Source: Pseudomonadales bacterium (lineage in GTDB: Bacteria; Pseudomonadota; Gammaproteobacteria; Pseudomonadales; UBA5518). From it: a stretch of DNA of 64,000 nucleotides. Both the position numbers and the translations under genes were made by a program. Positions 52,587 through 60,882 of this stretch are shown here, in pieces. The notes beneath the pieces are model-generated. The model did no database searches. It saw nothing but the letters and a program-made list of their open reading frames with translations, and had not been told where the DNA came from. How positions within the stretch are numbered: the first letter of the stretch is position 1; each line of letters starts with the position of its first letter. The stretch is from assembly GCA_022072145.1 (NCBI GenBank), contig JAJVIG010000002.1:186448-250447 (forward strand), read 5' to 3'.

Positions 52587-53225
52587 ATGAGCAGGCAGCG
52601 CCGTACCCAGGAAGAGCGCAGCGCGAGCACGCGCGAGAAGGTGATCAGCGCGGCCATAGAGTGCATCGTCGAGGAAGGCCTGCACGCGACCACCGCCGCG
52701 CGCATCGCCGCACGCTCGGGAGTGACCTGGGGCGCGATCGTGCACCAGTTCGGCGACAAGGACTCGGTGCTGTACGCGATCGTCGAGCGCAACGCCGAGA
52801 TCTACACCAGCCTGCTCACCGAGGCGCTGGGGCGCGCCGGACCGACGCCGCGCGAGCGCGTCGCCGCGCTGATCGATACCACCTGGCAGTACATCAACGA
52901 GCCGTCCGCGTTCGCGTTCAACGAACTGATCATCCACAACCGCGCCACCCGCAACGAGCGCCTGCTGCAGCAGCAGGAAGAGCTGTCGAACGCGTATGTG
53001 CAGACGATGTGGGAACGCTTCTTCGGCGAGTTCGACATTCCGGCCGGGACGCTCGACACGGTGCGCAACCTCACGCTGGGAGCGCTGCACGGCTTGTCGA
53101 TCATGCGGCTGATCTCGCCGAGGCTGCGCCCGCGCTACCGCAAGGAGATCGCGGCCCTGAAGAAGTTCGCGCAGGACCTGATCGATCCGCCCGCCATGGG
53201 CGCCACCGGAGCACCGCAGACATGA
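52587..53225 (+). CDS. TetR family transcriptional regulator
   Basis: A 212-residue repressor. The N-terminal helix-turn-helix reads STREKVISAAIECIVEEGL, then TTAARIAARSGVTWGAIVHQ and FGDKDSVLYAIVE; the rest is a helical ligand-binding domain. It is divergent from the SDR/CoA-ligase operon and overlaps the alcohol dehydrogenase start as ATGA, so it is placed to control both directions. The 124-base gap contains CTAT-AGC-ATAG near a poor promoter, but no strong operator. The palindrome at 42646 is another candidate target. Confidence 0.88.
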   Translation: MSRQRRTQEERSASTREKVISAAIECIVEEGLHATTAARIAARSGVTWGAIVHQFGDKDSVLYAIVERNAEIYTSLLTEALGRAGPTPRERVAALIDTTWQYINEPSAFAFNELIIHNRATRNERLLQQQEELSNAYVQTMWERFFGEFDIPAGTLDTVRNLTLGALHGLSIMRLISPRLRPRYRKEIAALKKFAQDLIDPPAMGATGAPQT

Positions 53226-54304
53226 AAGCAGTCGTCGCCCTGGACCACGGCAGTCTCGCCGTGCGTGAAGTGACCCTGGACGCACCGCGCTCGGGCGAGG
53301 TCGGGATCCGCATGGTGGCGGCCGGCGTCTGCCATTCCGATCTCTCGGTGCTGAACGGCACCGTGCCGATGCCGCTGCCGATGGTGCTGGGCCACGAAGG
53401 CGCCGGGATCGTCGAGCGGCTGGGGCCGGGTGTCGCCGGCCTGGCGGTCGGCGATCACGTGGTGCTGTCGTTCATTCCCGCCTGCGGTGGCTGCCATTTC
53501 TGCATCCACCACGAGCCGCACCTGTGCGTGGCCGGATCGCCGGCGGGCCTGATGCCCGACGGCAGCTCGCGGGTGCGCCTGGACGGCCGGGAAATCGGCG
53601 TGATGGCGATGCTCGGCTGCATGGCCGAGCGGGTCGTGGTGCCGGCGATGAGCGTGCAGAAGATCGATCCGGCGATCCCGCTCGACCGCGCCGCGCTGGT
53701 GGGCTGCAGCGTGATGACCGGCGTCGGCGCGGTGGTCTCGACCGCGCGCGTCAAGCCGGGTTCCACGGTCGCGGTGTTCGGCTGCGGCGGCGTGGGGCTG
53801 TCGGTGATCCAGGGTGCGCGGCTGGTCGGCGCGCGGCGCATCGTCGCGGTCGACATGCTCGATTCCAAGCTCGATTACGCGCGCCATTTCGGCGCCACGC
53901 ACACGGTGCGCGCCGACGGCGACGCGGTGGCCGCGGTGCGCGAGGCGACCGGCGGCTGGGGCGCCGACTACTGCTTCGAGGTGACCGGCAAGCCGCCGGT
54001 GATGGAGCAGGCCTGCGCGGCGGCGCGCCGCGGCGGCACCGTGTGCGTGATCGGCATCGGCCACTACACCGAGAGCTTCCCGCTGAATGCCTGCGGTTTC
54101 CCGGCCGAAGCCAAGACCGTGATCGGCTGTATGTACGGCAACGCGAACTTCCGGGTCGACATGCCGAACCTGCTCGAGCTCTACCTCGCGAAGCGGCTCG
54201 ACCTCGACGCGATGATCACCCGCAGCTACACCATCGACGAGGCGCCGCAGGCCTTCGACGATCTGCTCGGTGGCGTCAACGCACGCGGAGTGATCGTGCT
54301 GTGA
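53222..54304 (+). CDS. Zinc-dependent alcohol dehydrogenase
   Basis: A 360-residue class III-like medium-chain dehydrogenase. The catalytic zinc site has GVCHSDLS and GHEGAGIVERLG; the structural zinc site is CGGCHFCIHHEPHLC; the NAD loop is VAVFGCGGVGLSVIQGA followed by VDMLDSKL. It would oxidise a primary or secondary alcohol, possibly the hydroxylated product of the molybdoenzyme. It is coupled to the TetR gene upstream (ATGA) and to the TorD-like gene downstream (GTGA). Confidence 0.9.
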   Translation: MKAVVALDHGSLAVREVTLDAPRSGEVGIRMVAAGVCHSDLSVLNGTVPMPLPMVLGHEGAGIVERLGPGVAGLAVGDHVVLSFIPACGGCHFCIHHEPHLCVAGSPAGLMPDGSSRVRLDGREIGVMAMLGCMAERVVVPAMSVQKIDPAIPLDRAALVGCSVMTGVGAVVSTARVKPGSTVAVFGCGGVGLSVIQGARLVGARRIVAVDMLDSKLDYARHFGATHTVRADGDAVAAVREATGGWGADYCFEVTGKPPVMEQACAAARRGGTVCVIGIGHYTESFPLNACGFPAEAKTVIGCMYGNANFRVDMPNLLELYLAKRLDLDAMITRSYTIDEAPQAFDDLLGGVNARGVIVL

Positions 54305-54969
54305 ACGCCGGCGAGGCCCGCTCCCGGCTGTTCGGGCTGCTCGGCGAATGCTTCACCTACCCGGACGCCGAGTTCGTCGCGGCGGTCGCCGACGGCTCGC
54401 TGGCGGCGTTGCTGGCCACGCTCTGCGACGCGATCGATCCGCGGCTGCGCGCCGGGCTCGATCTGGCGCCGCTCGCCGATCCCGCGCTGCAGCTCGAGGC
54501 TCTCGCGGTCGAGTACACGCGGCTGTTCGATGCCGGTGCGCGCGGCACCGGTTGCCCGCTGAACGGCGGGCTGCAGGTGGGGCCGCAGATGAAGGTGATG
54601 GAAGAGGCGGTGCGCTTCTACAACCACTTCGGGCTCACGCTCGCCGAGGACCGCAAGGAACTGCCCGATCACCTCACGACCGAGCTCGAGTTCCTGCACT
54701 TCCTGGGCGCCGGCCAGCAGGCGCTCGCGGCGCGCGGCGAACCGGTGCTCGCCTACGAGCTCGCGCAACGCGATTTCATCGCACGCCACCCGGGGCGCTG
54801 GGTGCCGGTGATGCGCGGCAAGCTCGCCGCGCTGCAGCCGCTGCCGTTTTTCCTCGCGCTGACCGATCTGCTGGCGCGCCTGCTCGCGCACGAGCTCGCG
54901 CGGCTGCAGGCCGCGCACGGGGAGGCGTCGCTGAAGGTGTCGGGGGACCTGCCGTTCGGCGGCGCCTGA
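54301..54969 (+). CDS. TorD/NarJ-type molybdoenzyme chaperone (EbdD-like delta subunit)
   Basis: A 222-residue helical protein with the NarJ/DmsD pattern: LFGLLGECFTYPDAEFV at the N-terminus, LAVEYTRLFDAG, and YNHFGLTLAEDRKELPDHL, then TTELEFLHFL with its conserved Glu. These chaperones bind the Tat signal of a bis-MGD catalytic subunit and help cofactor loading. The only Tat-exported molybdoenzyme in the window is the alpha subunit at 44471, so this is probably its delta protein, displaced about 7 kb and joined to an alcohol dehydrogenase gene. The GTG start overlaps the ADH stop. Confidence 0.85.
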   Translation: MNAGEARSRLFGLLGECFTYPDAEFVAAVADGSLAALLATLCDAIDPRLRAGLDLAPLADPALQLEALAVEYTRLFDAGARGTGCPLNGGLQVGPQMKVMEEAVRFYNHFGLTLAEDRKELPDHLTTELEFLHFLGAGQQALAARGEPVLAYELAQRDFIARHPGRWVPVMRGKLAALQPLPFFLALTDLLARLLAHELARLQAAHGEASLKVSGDLPFGGA

Positions 54970-54996
54970 GCACGCCGCCGAACGATTCACAGGCTT

Positions 54997-55752
54997 TCAG
55001 CCGATGTTCGCCTGCCCGCCGTCGAGGCCGATCGTCTGCCCGTTCACATAACCCGCGGCCGGCGAGCACAGCAGCGCGACGAAACGCCCGATGTCCTGCT
55101 CGCAGTCGCCCACGCGGCCCATCGGCAGCGTCTTGAAGAAGGTCGCCGCCTCGGCGGGATTCTTCTCCATCCACCACGCAAGCCCGGGTGACATCGCGTG
55201 CGGCAGGATCACGTTGGTGCGGATGTTGTCCTTGCCCCACTCGCAGGCGGCGGCGCGCGTGAGCTGGCGGATCCCGTCCTTGACCGCTGCGTACGCGCCG
55301 TAGCCTGACATGTCCCAGCGCCTGGTCGCCGAGCTCGAGAGATTCACGATCGAGCCGTCGCCCTTCAGGTACGGGTAGCACAGCTTCATCAGGCGGAACG
55401 TGGCCAGCGGGCCGGACTGGAAGCCCGCCTCGAATGCCTCGTCGCTCACCGCGAACAGATCGCCGTTGGGTACTTCCTGCGCGTTGTTGACCAGGATGTT
55501 GATCCCGCCGAAGTGGTCCGCCACGGCCTGCACGCAGCCGGTCAGCGACTCCAGGCTCTTCACCTCGCAGACCACCGCCAGCGCTTCGCCGCCGCGCTTG
55601 CGGATCTGTGCGACCGTGTCTTCCAGCTTGGCCAGCGTGCGCCCGGTCACCGCCACCCGCGCGCCTTCGGCGGCCAGCGCCAGCGCGATTCCCTGGCCCA
55701 CGCCCTGTCCGGCGCCGGTCACCAGCGCCACCCTGCCGTCGAGCATTCCCAT
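54997..55752 (-). CDS. SDR family oxidoreductase
   Basis: A 251-residue classical SDR: TGAGQGVGQGIALAL, TGRTLAKLED, NNAQEVPNG (the usual NNAG has Gln), NLSSSATRRW, YAAVKDG (Tyr-x3-Lys) and VNGQTIGLDGG. GGAGGAC lies eight bases before the ATG. A strong terminator just upstream separates it from the ligase gene on the same strand, so it has its own promoter. It converges on the chaperone gene. The substrate is unknown. Confidence 0.86.
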   Translation of the reverse strand: MGMLDGRVALVTGAGQGVGQGIALALAAEGARVAVTGRTLAKLEDTVAQIRKRGGEALAVVCEVKSLESLTGCVQAVADHFGGINILVNNAQEVPNGDLFAVSDEAFEAGFQSGPLATFRLMKLCYPYLKGDGSIVNLSSSATRRWDMSGYGAYAAVKDGIRQLTRAAACEWGKDNIRTNVILPHAMSPGLAWWMEKNPAEAATFFKTLPMGRVGDCEQDIGRFVALLCSPAAGYVNGQTIGLDGGQANIG

Positions 55753-55781
55753 CGTGATCGTCCTCCGTTCGTTGCGTTGCG

Positions 55782-55827
55782 AAAAAAACCGCCGTGAGCG
55801 CGCGTGGTGCGCGCGACCACGGCGGTT
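55782..55827 (-). terminator. Intrinsic terminator after the CoA ligase gene
   Basis: On the minus strand AACCGCCGTG (55827-55818) pairs perfectly with CACGGCGGTT (55796-55787); a smaller GCGCGC pairing lies inside the loop. The stem runs directly into seven T on the minus strand (55788-55782). It lies 5 bases after the ligase stop and ends the leftward operon from 60714. Confidence 0.85.
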
Positions 55828-55831
55828 GCGG

Positions 55832-57535
55832 TCAAAGCGTGGCGATGAATCCGGCGCGGATGTCTTTCTTCAGGATCTTGCCGGAGGCGTTGCGCGGCAG
55901 GTGCTCGTCGCGCACCTGCACGTAGTGCGGCACCTTGAAGTGCGCGAGCTGGCCGGACGCGAAGCGGCGCAGGTCCTCGGCATCGAAGCGTGCGCCGGGC
56001 GTGCGGTGCACCACCACCGCGAGCTGCTCGCCGAGCGCCTCGTCCGGCACGCCGAAGGCGGCGACCTCGTCGACACCGTCGAATTCCAGCAGCGCCGCCT
56101 CGATCTCGGCCGGATAGATGTTCTCACCGCCGCGGATCACCATGTCCTTCGCGCGGTCGGAGAGGAACAGGTAGCCGTCGGCGTCGAGGTAGCCGATGTC
56201 GCCGCTGTCGAACCAGCCGTCGCGAAACTCGCGTGCGGTTGCGTCGGGCCGGTTCCAGTAGCCGCTGACCAGCGTCGGTGTCTTCACCCACAGGCGCCCC
56301 GGTGTGCCCGGAGCGCACTCGTTGCCTTCGTCGTCGCGCACGCTGAGTTCGACGGTGGGATGCAGGAAGCCGGCACTGCCGGGTTTCTCGCGGAACGGCC
56401 GACCGGTGCACGCGCTGCCGTTGGAGTTGGTCTCGGTGAGTCCCCAGCCGGCGCCGGGGTAGGCGTCGGGGATGCGCTCCATCAGCAGCCGCGCGGTGCG
56501 CGGCGGCGTGGCCGCGCCACCGCCGCCGATGCCGCCCAGGCTGGAGACGTCGGTCTGCGCGAACAGCGGTGATTCGAGCAGTTCCTGCAGCATCGCCGGC
56601 GCTGCGCTGATCGCGGTGACGCGCTCGCGCTCGATCAGTTCGAGTGCCTTCGCGACGTCCCACTTGTACATCATCACGATGCGCCGCCCGGCGCGCAGCG
56701 CGCACAGGAACACCGCATGACAGCCGCTCACGTGGAACAGCGGTACGGTCAGCATCTGCGTCGGCGGGTAGCCCTTGCGCATCATCGCGCCGATCGCCTC
56801 CGGGTTGATCATCGCCGAGGCCATCGCCTGGCACTCGAAGTTCAGGATCGACTGGCACACCGCGCGTTGCGTGGACAGCGCTCCCTTCGGCGCTCCGGTG
56901 GTGCCGGAGGTGTACATCATCAGCGCCGGCGCCTCGGGATCGACGTCGGCGCAGGGCAGTGTGGTGTCGGTGTGCGCGGCGATGAACGAATCGAGTGACT
57001 GCGTGCCGGCCGGCAGCGTGCCGTCGCCGGGGCGCGCGACGATCGCCGGCAGCGCGCTCTGCGCCAGGTGCGCGGCGAGCAGTCCGGCGCGCTGGCGGTC
57101 GCAGAACACCGCGCGCGCTCCGGAGTCCTCGAGCGCGAAGGCGAGCTCGCGCGCCTGGCCCCAGCTGTTCAGCGGCACCGCCACCGCGCCCAGCGTGGTG
57201 ATGCCGACGAAGGCGCTCATCCACTCGGGGTAGTTGCGCATCGCGATCGCCACCCGGTCGCCGGGCCGGATCCCGAGCCCGTCGCCGAGCGCGTGCGCGA
57301 TGCGCGCGCCCTGCCCGAGCAGCGCAGCGAAGCTCCAGCGCTCGCCCTCGTAGACCAGGAACTCGCGCTCGCCGTGCGCGAGCGCCTCGGCGTGGATCCG
57401 CGCGAGGTTCCTGGGTGCGTTGCGGTAGACGCGGTAGCTGACGCCGTCGATCGTCGCCTGCTCCAGTTCGAACGGGGCCCCGGGCGCGGTGATGCGCGCC
57501 ACGGCCTGGTCGTATTCGGCCTTGATCGTGCTCAT
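55832..57535 (-). CDS. AMP-forming acyl-CoA synthetase
   Basis: A 567-residue ANL ligase: MMYTSGTTGAPKGALSTQ, GWGLTETNSNGSA, WFDSGDIGYLDADGYLFLSD, RAKDMVIRGGENIYPAEIE and the C-terminal LPRNASGKILKKDIR with the catalytic Lys. It resembles medium/long-chain fatty-acid-CoA ligases. GAGGGCG lies eight bases before the ATG, inside the 10-base gap after the fatty acyl-CoA reductase gene. The pairing suggests that it makes the acyl-CoA the reductase uses, or recycles the acid (inference). Confidence 0.9.
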   Translation of the reverse strand: MSTIKAEYDQAVARITAPGAPFELEQATIDGVSYRVYRNAPRNLARIHAEALAHGEREFLVYEGERWSFAALLGQGARIAHALGDGLGIRPGDRVAIAMRNYPEWMSAFVGITTLGAVAVPLNSWGQARELAFALEDSGARAVFCDRQRAGLLAAHLAQSALPAIVARPGDGTLPAGTQSLDSFIAAHTDTTLPCADVDPEAPALMMYTSGTTGAPKGALSTQRAVCQSILNFECQAMASAMINPEAIGAMMRKGYPPTQMLTVPLFHVSGCHAVFLCALRAGRRIVMMYKWDVAKALELIERERVTAISAAPAMLQELLESPLFAQTDVSSLGGIGGGGAATPPRTARLLMERIPDAYPGAGWGLTETNSNGSACTGRPFREKPGSAGFLHPTVELSVRDDEGNECAPGTPGRLWVKTPTLVSGYWNRPDATAREFRDGWFDSGDIGYLDADGYLFLSDRAKDMVIRGGENIYPAEIEAALLEFDGVDEVAAFGVPDEALGEQLAVVVHRTPGARFDAEDLRRFASGQLAHFKVPHYVQVRDEHLPRNASGKILKKDIRAGFIATL

Positions 57536-57545
57536 GCCGGCGCCC

Positions 57546-59534
57546 TCAGAAATGCACGCCTTTCATCAACTGCGCCATCGCGATCTGCTCCGAGGTGACC
57601 TCCGGCGGCGTGGGCGCCGTGGGCAGTCCCTTGGCAGCGTCCGAATCGGGGAACATGCGGAACGTCGCGTTGTTCACGATCTCGGAGAACTTCGGGAACA
57701 CCGTCGCCGCGAAGTGCTGCACCCAGCCCATGCCGGTCGCCACGCGCGATTTGCGGCTGATCAGCGCGTCGACGATCATGTCCACCGCCTCATGCACCTC
57801 GAGCGCCGGCGCATACTCGTAAATCTTGGTCGGCGCGATCATCTCGGTGCGCACCAGCGGCATGTTGATGTTGGTGAAGTGGATGTTGCGGTCCGAGAAC
57901 TCGGCGGCCGCGCACAGCGAGAAACCCTCGAGCGCGGACTTCGAGGCGATGTACGACGAGAAGCGCGGCGGATGGCCGAGCACGCCCATCGACGAGATGT
58001 TGATGATGTGCCCGTGCCGGCGCCGATCCATTCCGGGCAGCGCGCGCAGGATGAAGCGCAGCGCGCCGAAGTAGTTGAGCTGCATCGTGCGTTCGAAGTC
58101 GTGGAAGCGGTCGTAGGCGAGCGCGACCGAGCGGCGGATCGAGCGGCCGGCGTTGTTGATCAGCACGTCGACGCCGCCGTGCTCCTCGTCGATGCGGCGC
58201 ATCACCTCGTCGACGGCGGCCAGGTCGGCGGCGTCGCAGACATAGCTGTACGCGCGGCCGCCCTGGGCGGTGATCTCGGCGCAGGTCTCGTCGAGCTTCT
58301 CCTGCGTGCGGGCCGTGATCACCACGCGCGCGCCGGCGGCGGCGAGGCGGATCGCGGTGGCCTTGCCGATGCCGGCCGAACCGCCGGTGATCAGCACCAC
58401 GCGGTCCCTGACCTGCCCCTCGAGCGTGCGATCGACGAACAGGTCGGGGTCGAGGTTGCGCTCCCAGTAGTCCCAGATGCGCGCCGCGTAGCGCTCGAGC
58501 TTCGGCGGATTGATGCCGCTGCCCTCGAGCAGCCGCCGCGTCTGGCGGCTGTCGTATTTCGTTTCGTATTTCGTGAGGATCGAGGCCGATTCGGGCATGC
58601 CGATGCGCTCGAAGACCGCCGCCTTCAGTCGCTTCACCGGCGGCAGCTTGTTCAGCAGTTCGACCAGCGCGGTGGGCACGAAGTCGAAGATCTTGGGGTC
58701 GAAGCGCAGGCTGAACTTCGGCGCGTGCGCGGCCTCGGCGAAGATGTTCATCATCTGCCCGGTGCTGTAGTGCTCGGTGTCGACGATGTGGAAACAGCCG
58801 CCGTCCTGGCCGTCGAGGTGCGCGAGGTAGTCGATGGCGTTGACCACGTAGTCGACCGGCACCAGGTTGTTCACGCCGGACTCGACGCCGACCAGCGGCA
58901 TCCATTTCGGCAGGATGTTGCGGATGCGCTGGATGGTCTTGAACGAGTAGTACGGACCGTCGATCTTGTCGATCTCGCCGGTGCGCGAGTGCCCCACCAC
59001 CGCCGCAGGGCGGTAGATGCGGTAGGGCACGCGGCAGCGCTGGCGCACCATCTTCTCGGATTCGTGCTTGGTGCGGAAGTACGGGTGGTCGAGGTTTTCC
59101 GCTTCCTCGAACATGTCCTCGCGGAAGGTGCCGCGGTAGAGCCCGCTGACCGCCACCGAGCTGACGTGGTGGAAGCAGCGCACGCCGAGCTTCTCGGCGG
59201 TCTGCACCGCATACAGCGTGCCGGCGACGTTCGCCGCGTGCTGGCTCTCGGCGCTGGCGGCCATGTCGTAGATGGCGGCGAAGTGGAAGAAGTGGTCGAT
59301 CTTCCCGGCCAGCGCGCGGAGCTCCGCGTCGGCGATCCCGAGTCCGGGTTGCGTGATGTCCCCGACCAGCGCGACGATGCGCTCGGCGGCTACGGGGAAG
59401 CGTGCCTTCAGTTCATCGAGTTTGGGCAGGGACGATTCGCGCACGAGCACGTGGATGGTGCCGGGACGGGCCAGCAGGTTCTCGATGAAGAAGCGGCCGA
59501 TGAAACCGGTTCCGCCGGTGACCAGATAGTTCAT
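57546..59534 (-). CDS. Two-domain fatty acyl-CoA reductase (alcohol-forming, Marinobacter FAR-like)
   Basis: A 662-residue fusion. The N-terminal half is an extended SDR of the male-sterility/FAR type (VTGGTGFIGRFFIENLLAR; GDITQPGLG; FHHVSSVAVSG; YFRTKHESEKMV with Tyr-x3-Lys; GVNNLVPVDYVVNAI). The C-terminal half is a classical SDR (LITGGSAGIGKATAIRL; NNAGRSIRRS; NISSMGVLG; YIASKSALEGF). Length, domain order and segments such as FHDFERTMQLNYFG match the 661-residue Marinobacter reductase that takes fatty acyl-CoA through the aldehyde to the alcohol for wax esters. CGGAGT lies eight bases before the ATG. A wax-ester synthase is not in the window. Confidence 0.87.
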   Translation of the reverse strand: MNYLVTGGTGFIGRFFIENLLARPGTIHVLVRESSLPKLDELKARFPVAAERIVALVGDITQPGLGIADAELRALAGKIDHFFHFAAIYDMAASAESQHAANVAGTLYAVQTAEKLGVRCFHHVSSVAVSGLYRGTFREDMFEEAENLDHPYFRTKHESEKMVRQRCRVPYRIYRPAAVVGHSRTGEIDKIDGPYYSFKTIQRIRNILPKWMPLVGVESGVNNLVPVDYVVNAIDYLAHLDGQDGGCFHIVDTEHYSTGQMMNIFAEAAHAPKFSLRFDPKIFDFVPTALVELLNKLPPVKRLKAAVFERIGMPESASILTKYETKYDSRQTRRLLEGSGINPPKLERYAARIWDYWERNLDPDLFVDRTLEGQVRDRVVLITGGSAGIGKATAIRLAAAGARVVITARTQEKLDETCAEITAQGGRAYSYVCDAADLAAVDEVMRRIDEEHGGVDVLINNAGRSIRRSVALAYDRFHDFERTMQLNYFGALRFILRALPGMDRRRHGHIINISSMGVLGHPPRFSSYIASKSALEGFSLCAAAEFSDRNIHFTNINMPLVRTEMIAPTKIYEYAPALEVHEAVDMIVDALISRKSRVATGMGWVQHFAATVFPKFSEIVNNATFRMFPDSDAAKGLPTAPTPPEVTSEQIAMAQLMKGVHF

Positions 59535-59577
59535 GCTCGTACTCCGTTGTTGGCATTATCGGGGTCGCTGTCGGGGC

Positions 59578-60714
59578 TCAGCGGTACTTCGCGAGGTAGA
59601 CCCGCTCGAAGAAGCGCTTCGCCCAGTGCATCGCGCGCATCGGCGGCAGCGTCACGGTGCGGCGTTCAGTACGCCAGACCAGCGTGCCGCTGTCCAGTGC
59701 GTCGATGATGCACATCAGTTCGGCCCGGAACGCGGCCTGCACGGGCCTGCCGGCCAGTGCGTCCAGCAGGTTGCGCACCGCGACGCGCGCCTGCAGTTCC
59801 GCCATGTGCGCCTGCTTGGGCATCCAGTCGGGGCCTGGATAGCTGCCGCAGTCGCCGCAGACGTAGACGTGGTCGTGGCCCGGAACGCGGCACTGCGTAT
59901 CGGCCGTGATCAGTCCGCCGGGCGAGCGTGGCAGCGGGGTGTCGTCGAACCACGCGTCGCCGGTCATGCCCGGCATGAACAGGATCAGCTGTGCCGGGAT
60001 CTCGCCGGCGTCGGTCACGACCCGGTCGGCCTCGAAGCGCAGCGGCTTCTCGCCGAGCCGGGTGACGATGCCGCGCTGGCGCATCCCGGCCAGCAGCTGC
60101 CCGACGGTCTTCTCCCCGAGCCGCTTGCCCGGCTCCTGCGACGGGTTGAAGAACACCAGCTCGAAGCGCTCGCGGCGGCCTTCGCGGCGCAGCTGGCGGT
60201 CGATGCCGAACAGGAACTCGAACATCGGGCCGCCGCGCATCGCGTTGGGCTCGGCCGGGTTGGCGCCGAAGCCGATCGCGATCGTGCCGCCCTCGAGGTC
60301 GCGCAGGCGGTCGCGGATCGCCTCGGCGGCGGCGATGCCCTCGCAGGGAACGATCGCGTGCTCCAGCCCGGGGAGCTTGCGGAGGAAGCGCCCGCCGGTG
60401 GCGATCAGCAGCGCGTCGTTCGTGATCTCGCCGGCGCTGGTGCGCAGCACGCGTGCCGAGGCGCCGAAGCCGCTGGCGCTTGCCTGCATGTGGCGCACGC
60501 GCTGGCGTGCGAGGAAGTTGCCGAGCGGCACCACCAGCTGCTCGCGCGAGCGCAGTCCGGCCGGAATCCAGATGATGCCCGGCAGGTAGTGCAGCTCCGC
60601 CCGCGGGGCGACCAGCGTGATCTCGGCCCGCGCGTCGCGCGCACGCAGCTCGCGCACGGCGGCGAGCGCGCCGAAGCCGGCGCCGACGACGGTGATGCGG
60701 GCGGGGTGGTTCAT
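59578..60714 (-). CDS. SQR/FCSD-like FAD-dependent oxidoreductase lacking the SQR cysteine pattern
   Basis: A 378-residue flavoprotein: VVGAGFGALAAVRELR (FAD loop), LHYLPGIIWIPAG, ALLIATGGRFLRKLPG, and VYVCGDCGSYPGPDWMPKQ, where the second FAD motif ends at a Gln-Ala-His helix. The overall form is the NDH-2/SQR/flavocytochrome c sulfide dehydrogenase family. The CFGPAYE cysteine motif seen in the SQR at 35522 is missing (the aligned segment is GGPMFEFLFG), so sulfide oxidation is doubtful. It is the first gene of a leftward operon with the fatty acyl-CoA reductase (43-base gap) and may supply or drain electrons at the quinone pool. Confidence 0.75.
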   Translation of the reverse strand: MNHPARITVVGAGFGALAAVRELRARDARAEITLVAPRAELHYLPGIIWIPAGLRSREQLVVPLGNFLARQRVRHMQASASGFGASARVLRTSAGEITNDALLIATGGRFLRKLPGLEHAIVPCEGIAAAEAIRDRLRDLEGGTIAIGFGANPAEPNAMRGGPMFEFLFGIDRQLRREGRRERFELVFFNPSQEPGKRLGEKTVGQLLAGMRQRGIVTRLGEKPLRFEADRVVTDAGEIPAQLILFMPGMTGDAWFDDTPLPRSPGGLITADTQCRVPGHDHVYVCGDCGSYPGPDWMPKQAHMAELQARVAVRNLLDALAGRPVQAAFRAELMCIIDALDSGTLVWRTERRTVTLPPMRAMHWAKRFFERVYLAKYR

Positions 60715-60882
60715 GCGGGCTGCGTCCCTGGCCTTACCGAAAGTTGATGGTCGCCGCATTCGCGGTCGATGGCAACGGCGTCCTGTGCGGTACCGCCCGC
60801 GCCGGGCAGGGGGGCGTGCGGGCTGCGGCGTGGCGCGTTTATACTCGTCCGACCGCTCCAGCCAGACCCGCGAGGATCCACG

